A stretch of DNA of 64,000 bases from Tethya wilhelma. Lineage: Eukaryota > Porifera > Demospongiae > Tethyida > Tethyidae. The notes under the pieces are model-generated. The model was not told the origin of the DNA and did not search any database. It worked only from the letters and a program-made list of their open reading frames with translations. The position numbers were made by a program, and so were the translations under genes. Positions 57,248-64,000 of the stretch are shown piece by piece; the stretch's first letter is position 1; each line of letters opens with the position of its first letter. The stretch spans positions 3,138,925-3,202,924 of the forward strand of contig CAXIPT010000002.1 of assembly GCA_964030475.1 (NCBI GenBank), written 5' to 3'.

Positions 57248-60200
57248 GGAGGAAGAGAAGAGTAATTATGAGTGAAATATCAATTATTACTCACATACAG
57301 ACACACACTATATAATAGTCGTCTGACCTTTAAGTGAGGGCCACCATTATGCATGGTCAAGTGAGGCTTGATAAAGAGCATGCAACTATACTTTGTTTGC
57401 ATTGACCCCTGTGACCCCTAGCTATTCTATTCACAGTCACCTCTACCCATCCAGTAACTGGAAATTACCCTGTATAAAAACTTTGGTATATAGCTATAGG
57501 TAATGGCAAACACGCAAACACACACACACATAAACACACATGATTCACAGTGTATTAGCAGTACATGCAAATTACGCCGATGATGTACAATATACAACTA
57601 ATGCATGACATTGTATAGTCACACAATCACCTTTGTAGTAATCTCTTTGAATCACTTCCAGTGCTCCATACTCTCTCATCACATAAACTCCATAGGCTAC
57701 AGTCTTCCAAGAGGGGCAGGGGTGGTCATCAAGAAAAAGTTGGAGGAGAGCATTCTTAAGTTCTGGCAAATTGTAATGTCTCATCATCTCCCTTGTCTTT
57801 GATGGTGGTATGTTGAGCCCGGCTGGCAGTCTATACTCATTCCACTGAGAGTCAGGGACCAGCTTCAGAGCTTCAGTAAGATTGCTGAGAGTGAGGGTGG
57901 GCTCTAATTATAAAAGATGGAGATATAGACATGGTTCAGTTGACTGAGTGCATGCATTAACCACAACTTCTATAATACCTATATAGAGTACATGGCAATG
58001 CTAAGGCATTAATTTTGTGCTGATTCCTTGCAGGATTGTTTAACTTAGTAAATTTTCTCTTCACACATGTACTGTACACATCAGTAAATGATCACAACAC
58101 ATTCATGCATACACGTTCGGTCACCTACACTACTACTACACACAATATATCCTTGTCACACATACCAACTGACACAAATGTATACCTGGTACTATCTGTA
58201 GGTATCTCTTCACTTGCTCCAGAACACTTGTCTCCTTCAATAAGTACAGCTGACCAGCAATATAACAAAGGTCAGCTGCAAATTGACTACGTTTTAGAAA
58301 ATAAACTATGTATTTTTGTTTCTTTTCTTCTTCTGATGTACACTGTCCTTGTATCTCTAGTTTCCTACTCTGTGGTATTCTAAGGCAGTATCCCAGTCTG
58401 GGCATAGTCAGAGTGTTCAACAGTGACATCAGAGTCTTAACATTCATATTGGGGTCTGTGGAGACAAACAAATCGAAAAACTTCAAAACTTATTGAAATT
58501 GTTAGTCATACCAACTGTGAGGAGTGGCTATAGACTGAGTGTACCATGATGACAAGTGAGCCTAGTGAATATAACCTACTCTGAACTAGCCATGGGACAG
58601 TACACATATACAATGCCTTTCATAGCAGCTGCAATAATTACTACGAGTAACATGCATGCATGAATAAGCATGCTGGTTTGCATATTCATTAATAATGAAT
58701 CATTTATGTCATACCAGTCAATGGTTCAGAGAAGCCATATATCTCCTGAGGAATATCACTGACATCTTCCCCTTCAAGCCTCCATATCAACCATCTCCAA
58801 GAGGCATAAGGACATCTTGAGAGCCAAAATGAGACCACCACTTGTAGACGTTGCTCATCAGTAGTACAGGAGCTGGTGATCAGAGGGAGTTGCTCCTCTG
58901 ATATGTCCAGTATCCATCTCCCAATGAACTCCCATTTCTCCCTCCCTCTCCACCTCTCAGTCTCTGGCACTCTCACTTGCTGTAGTATTTTAACTACATT
59001 GTCAGCAGTGAGGCGGGCACCTGAAGAGAGATGGAGAGAATCAGAGATTGAGATGAACACATGTTGAGAGAAGAGAACTCTAATATTATCATCATCAGTG
59101 ACTGCTAAACTAAAACCAGCCACTACCTGGAGTCCAGTCAGTAATGGACCTGACTAGTGGGGGAGGGGGCGGGGCAGAGGACACTGTAACAGAACATGTA
59201 TACGATACTGTTTGTCACTGTCATGTGACTATCATGTGATGATGATGAGCGGAACAAGTGGACAAATGGAAACAATTACACTCACATTTTGTCAAATGCC
59301 ATGTCAATTCGTGCCAATAACTGAATAGTATGGACAATTCTTTACTAATATCAACAGATGTGCACAAGAAATTTCCATTGTGCATTAAATTCACACTCAT
59401 AATACACTCACAAACAATGAGTAAACTGACAAAGTAAACAGGAAGCCATAAATGCACAGGTACAATTATGGGTATACAAAACCGTTACAATCAGGGCTGC
59501 ATGAATGAATATGTTTTTGCATCAAACTCTATACAACTACTGTGTTAATATAACAGATCAGACATTGTGAGAATATACGTTGGTTTTACACTAGCCTCGT
59601 ACCCAAGTACTCCCCTCGGACCTTTCGTGTAAGGTCAAAGGAGATATCATGCATGAATGCCAATAACTGAACAGTTTTGACAATTCTAACACCAACAAAA
59701 CAGATGAAGTGTACCATAGAAATTTCTATCGGGTGCATGCATGTAGAGCATTAAATTCAAGCCTGTAGTATTCACACAAACAATGAGTAAAACTGACAAA
59801 GTAAACAGGATATCATTATCTACAAAACAACGGTATGTTGTTACAATCAGCTAGGGCTTCATGAATGAATAATTTTTTTTGTATCTAATGAACTATGCTG
59901 TTTAGCAGAAAATTTTCGCGGTGGCGATCTGACTATGAAAAAAATAACCATGAAAATTTGAACATGCACGTGACTGGAATAGCACTTGCGTATGCGTACG
60001 TGCGTCATTGCTGGACGTAGAATCCGCGAAAATTTAAACAGCAAAAAAAATTAACTATATAGCATTCCTACTTGTTTTATTGCGATAATTCGGACCTGCA
60101 AAAAGGTCCCGCTATACAGTATACACTCCATGCACCCACTATGTCACTAAGTGGAGTAGGCAGTACACACAATAATGGCATTTAGTGTCAAGATTTGATA

Positions 60201-60504
60201 AGAACCAACAAACTACCATGAATTGGTCTGACTCTCAGACCAGATGTCCTTTAATGGGTGAAAAGAAGCTGAGAGAGAAGAGGAAAAAGAATGCCATTTG
60301 TAACAATGAAAGTGTACTAGCAAGATGCTCCACACATGGTAGTACCATGGAGTCTAAAGTTCAAACATAATCTGTTCATAATTATCAAACTATCAGAAAC
60401 TACCCACACACACACACCCACCCACACACACACACCCACACACACCCACACACACATTCACAGACCTTGATTCACAGTGTAAAGCAGTACATGCAAATAA
60501 TGTN

Positions 60505-60588
<84 letters not shown>

Positions 60589-61592
60589 ATACCGCCCACA
60601 CACCCACACATACAAACACACACACACACACCAGGGGCGGCGGAACAGATCCAGCAAGTCAGACAAGTGCTATACTGACTGTCGGTCTAGAACTCCTTAG
60701 TTTATAGTTATCATAATAATTATTATTGAATCCACTTGAAGTCTTGTTCTTGATCACAGCTAGCCAGCACAAATGAACGCATGTGACAGTAGATGACAAG
60801 TTATATGCCTATATATAGCACCCACACATGCCCATCTCCCGTACCTATTACTAGTCACAGGAACCTCATGTGATATGCATGTGATCCCTATTTGGGTGGC
60901 ATGACAAGCAAGTTGAAATGCTCGAAAGTGTTCTCAAGTTACCAGCAGTGTATTTGTCTTAAAATTGTACCAGAATCAAGTATCTCAGAGCACCTAAATT
61001 CACAAAGTTTTCTGGGGGGTATGCCTCCAGACCCCCCTGAGATGGCACATTCCGAAGGAATGTACATCATTATATAGTGTGGGGAAAAGCTTTGATTTCA
61101 AACTCACTATACATGCAGATGACAACAACTGAGCCTCTGATCCATGCCGCCAGGCAGTGGTTCAAGTTGTTTCAGTGAGGAGAGTTCAAGAGGATAGTGA
61201 GGCTAACACATAAATTCAGGAGTCATAATTTCAACGGTCATTATTATTCAAAACTAACATTTAGTATGACTTCCATACAAGCTACCAGAGCCACACCTCC
61301 CAACGGCTAGAACTATGTGACTATATAGCTGACTGCAAGCTCCGCACTTAGTAGTTGTTACTAAAGCTTGAAAAATAAATAAATTTTACTGTCAAAGAGC
61401 TTATATAGGAACTGACTAACCATGGCTAGAAATTGAGGACTAAAATGCATTCAGTATCACTTTTAGTACTTAGCTACTGAGCAGCTGCCTGATGCATGTA
61501 GGCTCATCAATAATTCATATGTCACTACATTTCTAGCCATGCTTACGTTTTGGATTTGTTTCTCTCTCGTCTTCTTTGGGATTGGTAGCCAT
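56867..61592 (-). CDS. Three-domain death-fold-like protein (5 exons, about 323 aa)
   Basis: Exons on the - strand: 61592-61547, 59020-58715, 58455-58186, 57903-57631, 56943-56867 (TGA). Lengths 46, 306, 270, 273 and 77 nt sum to 972, and every junction is phase 1, so the frame is continuous. Exon 1 gives a basic N-terminus (MATNPKEDERETNPK). Exons 2-4 each encode one helical repeat of 90-102 residues with a death-domain-like pattern: L-rich start, a central W, and endings such as HPCPSWKTVA followed by an ALEVI-type helix. Exon 3 is the least typical. Death domains mediate protein-protein contacts in apoptosis and immune signalling; that role here is inference. No enzyme domain or membrane segment is seen. 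Intron 1 is 2.5 kb. The terminal exon ends AMKKGFVISDIIKV. Confidence 0.7.
56950..57505. repeat. Tandem duplication inside the last intron of the death-fold gene
   Basis: Two units (about 56950-57190 and 57246-57490) share GTGGAGGAAGAGAA, GTCAAGTGAGGCTTGATAAA and TTCTATTCACAGTCACCTC in order. They are separated by a CA run (57192-57245). Both lie between exons 4 and 5. Confidence 0.85.
57192..57245. repeat. (CA)n microsatellite
   Basis: About 27 CA units between the two tandem units of the last intron. Confidence 0.95.
60397..60640. repeat. Long (CA)n region with an N
   Basis: CA/CCCACA-rich tract in intron 1 with an N at 60504, so its true length is not known. Confidence 0.9.
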
Positions 61593-61734
61593 TGAGGTGG
61601 TGAAAAGGCTAGTTCAGCTCAGAGGCTCTTGGCTTCACAGTGGTGGTGTAAAGGCTAGTATATAGCTCTTGACTTTACAAAGGATGTTTCTTGTTTCTTG
61701 TTTGTCAAACTACCAGACCCGCCTACACAAATAT

Positions 61735-61768
61735 CACGTGACCATTTGAAGATATTGCGCGCATGCGC
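61735..61768 (-). promoter_or_regulatory. E-box and NRF1-like motifs of the death-fold gene promoter
   Basis: CACGTG at 61735-61740 and GCGCGCATGCGC at 61757-61768 lie about 145-175 bp upstream of the ATG at 61592. The pair is conserved in the copy at 10886-10919 despite indels elsewhere. Regulatory role inferred. Confidence 0.55.
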
Positions 61769-62214
61769 ATAATAAACTCAATTAGATTTCACGTTCAGAC
61801 TGTAGAGCCAGGTTAAGACTGTAGAAATGGAAACAAACATCATTTCTCCATACTATGGAATTTGTACTTGATTTGAACCATACACAGCTTTTGTTATTGT
61901 CCAATCCTTAGATGCTATGCGACCATAACAACAGATATAATACTCTAGAGTACAAAGGGAAATAAACGTCACTTCTTCATCACTGTAGTTACTAAGGTAC
62001 TGCTGTTAGTTGCTATACTGAACTCACTAGTTTTATCCACAGCTTTTCATGTTGTCCCATCCTTAGATTTCCAGAACAATATGGGATAGTAGGATTTCCA
62101 TTTCAAATGCGAACATTGTGAGACTATACATGTAGAAAAGGAGACAAATATTTCTTCATGCTATCTCTCAGCTACCAGACAACTTGTTATAAGCTAACAA
62201 AGTTTATGTACACA

Positions 62215-62560
62215 CACACTTTCCCATGATGCAGCATTGCTATAAAAAATTCGCAGAGAACTGTTAAAAGGAAACTACCACCTGATCCTGAAAAAGTAAA
62301 CATCACTAATAGCTGCATATACATGCACGCTATGGGTAGCTAATAGCTTCTAAAGAATTGTCTTTCATTTTAATTGGTTATAAAAGGTCAAGGGTACACC
62401 TGGTAAGAGTTGGGCTGCTGTGGACACATCCTACTATGGAGGAAGGGGGGCTGGTGGGATCAACCAGATTAATGTGGTCAAAGTGCCTGGAAAACCAGGT
62501 CCATGTGCACCCGGAAAGCTACTTGTTGGGAACTAACAAAGGTTAGGTTTATGTCATCAT
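62215..62560 (+). pseudogene. Receptor gene B tail fragment, third copy
   Basis: Contains exon 12 (62258-62299 region, KLPPDPEK) and exon 13 (GKSWAAVDTSYYGGRG, frame kept). It then jumps from the GINQ codons straight into exon 15, losing the end of exon 13, two introns and exon 14. An 8-nt change near 62505 further alters exon 15. No upstream exons; a pseudogene fragment. Confidence 0.85.
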
Positions 62561-63062
62561 GGAACACAATGTGGCACTCACTGAGCCATATCTAATGATA
62601 GAGCAATTGCAATTCCATATTCTGAATCATTAATGCAGGTGAAAGCTTTGAGATGGTATATATGCGATTTGTGCATCACATAGACCTGTATATACACAGT
62701 GGATGGAACAATAGTACGCAACTGTTACAGTAATATTGCTTATTATTTAAATCATCTTAAGCTTTTTAATATAACATTTTGCTTTGGTGAACATTAAAAA
62801 TAATGATGAGAAAGAACAATAATTAGACAAACAGAAATTATGCTATACAGGGGAATGCTATACATAAGTATGAGAATGGCCTACAATGACATAATATTAT
62901 AGCTCCATCATGCTAGCTTGTCAAGAGGCTAAGTGTACATGTAGCTATAGTATTTTGAAATAGTCAGTTTCATTCCTTTAGGAAGTGGCAACAAATCAAT
63001 GTCTTGACTATCTTCGAGGAATGATATGACAGCTTTAATGCAGAGATCTTGAAGATTGATAG

Positions 63063-63064
<2 letters not shown>

Positions 63065-63104
<40 letters not shown>
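63065..63104. repeat. (TG)n microsatellite at a duplication edge
   Basis: About 20 TG units. The receptor-derived duplication lies on the left, the end of the second death-fold gene on the right. Confidence 0.95.
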
Positions 63105-63105
<1 letters not shown>

Positions 63106-63121
63106 ATACAATGCATCGTAC

Positions 63122-64000
63122 CTTTGAAGTATTCTCTATGAATCACTTCCAATGCTTTATACTCTGCAATTATATAAACTCCATGGGCAACAATCTTCCA
63201 AGAGGGGCAGGGGTGGTCATCAAGAAAGAGTTTCAGGAAGGTTTGTCTCCGTTTGGTTACATCATGATCATTGTGATAACGTTTCATTACATTCTCTCTC
63301 TTGGAGAGTGGAATATCCAACCAGAACGGCAGATTGAACACTCCCCCACCCCAACGAGAGTCAGGGACCAACTTCAAAGCTTCAGTAAGATTGCAGAGAG
63401 TGAGGGTGGGCTCTAATGAATGACGAAAAAAACAAAAATAGTTTTAGTTATTAATACTAGATGAATTTAGTCAGTTAACCATCAGAATCATAATACACGC
63501 ATATATGTATGAATTTGGTACACAGATAATACATCTTCTGACTTTATACCTGGTACAATCTGTAAGTATCTTTTCACTTGCTCCAGAACACTCGTTTCTT
63601 CCCATAAGTACAACTTACTTGCTAGCTGAGTGAAGTCGACAGCATAAGGACTGTAATCCAAGTATAAATTTATGTAGCTTTGCTTAATTTCTTCATCTAT
63701 ATTACACTGCTGAGTCTCAGTTGATACCATCATTTCTTCTCTTCCCCATATGCTGGGTGGTATCTGAAGGCAGTCTACCAGTGAGATTACTCTGTGAGTA
63801 TTATCCCTTGTTGCACTTAGAGTGTTCAATGCTGACATAAGAGTCTTGCTATTCATGTTGGGATCTGTTGGACAAATGTGAACAATTATATGCACGTGTA
63901 ACAATTTTGCCTTTTCATGCTAATAAGCTATTTATAATTAAGCTCTTTATAGTAAGATCAGTGTAATTGTCTATAACAAACATGCTTTGATCTCACAGTT
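63122..64000 (-). CDS. Second death-fold-like gene, partial
   Basis: Two exons on the - strand with good splice sites: 63864-63550 (315 nt) and 63412-63122 (291 nt), both phase 1 at both ends. They match exons 3 and 4 of the intact gene (shared LEQVKRYLQIVP, LTEALKLVPDS, LFLDDHPCPSWK). The 5' part lies beyond the window. The last exon is not found: past the donor at 63121 the sequence runs into a TG microsatellite and the receptor-derived duplication. It may be a truncated gene, or its final exon may lie farther left unrecognised. Confidence 0.7.

Larger units (their letters stand above)
59150..63065. repeat. Right-hand copy of the segmental duplication
   Basis: Reverse complement of 9395-12867. 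It contains intron 1, exon 1 and promoter of the intact death-fold gene and, beyond it, a fragment of receptor exons on the + strand. It extends to the TG run at 63065, the same type of sequence that ends the copies at 9244 and 9398. Confidence 0.85.

Overview
The window looks like nuclear DNA of an early-branching animal. Short GT-AG introns break up metazoan gene families, there is no bacterial gene packing, and CA/TG microsatellites, an AT-rich satellite and many DNA transposons are present. Two anthrax-toxin-receptor-like (ANTXR-type) genes, death-fold-like tandem-domain genes, a DIRS retrotransposon and a Helitron together suggest a demosponge of the Amphimedon type. That taxon is an inference, not something read directly.

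Layout. (1) 1-8620: two head-to-tail ANTXR-type receptor genes on the + strand, the first cut by the window edge. (2) 8060-12868: a hairpin-like inverted duplication of the end of the second receptor gene. It runs into a copy of the promoter and first exon of a death-fold gene. (3) 13250-16193: a Mutator-like element with a 9-bp target duplication, broken coding pieces and a fold-back element nested inside. (4) 16200-25735: small inverted-repeat elements, then an AT-rich satellite (about 207 bp per unit) shredded by nested transposons. (5) 26900-29768: N-terminal half of a Helitron protein. (6) 29769-48711: an 18.9-kb block made of the gag-side half of a DIRS element, a 13.5-kb satellite array, and the recombinase/RT-side half of the same DIRS element. 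(7) 48712-50421: the rest of the Helitron protein. (8) 50761-56090: a second, contiguous DIRS element with inverted terminal repeats and the diagnostic internal complementary region. (9) 56867-61592: a complete-looking five-exon death-fold gene on the - strand. (10) 61600-64000: a mirror copy of the 8-12 kb duplication and a second, truncated death-fold gene.

Most notable observation: block (6) is circularly permuted. Its two inner DIRS ends abut the same point of a satellite monomer, so DIRS copy 1 once sat intact in satellite. Its two outer edges are the two sides of one break in the DIRS reverse transcriptase. Removing the block rejoins the Helitron reading frame. The simplest reading is that a circle of satellite plus DIRS DNA opened inside DIRS and inserted into the Helitron; a misassembly must be excluded.

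The intact host genes appear to be receptor gene B (about 458 residues) and the death-fold gene (about 323 residues). Most other coding sequence belongs to decayed mobile elements. Ten single N positions mark gaps or unresolved bases, several at repeat hinges.
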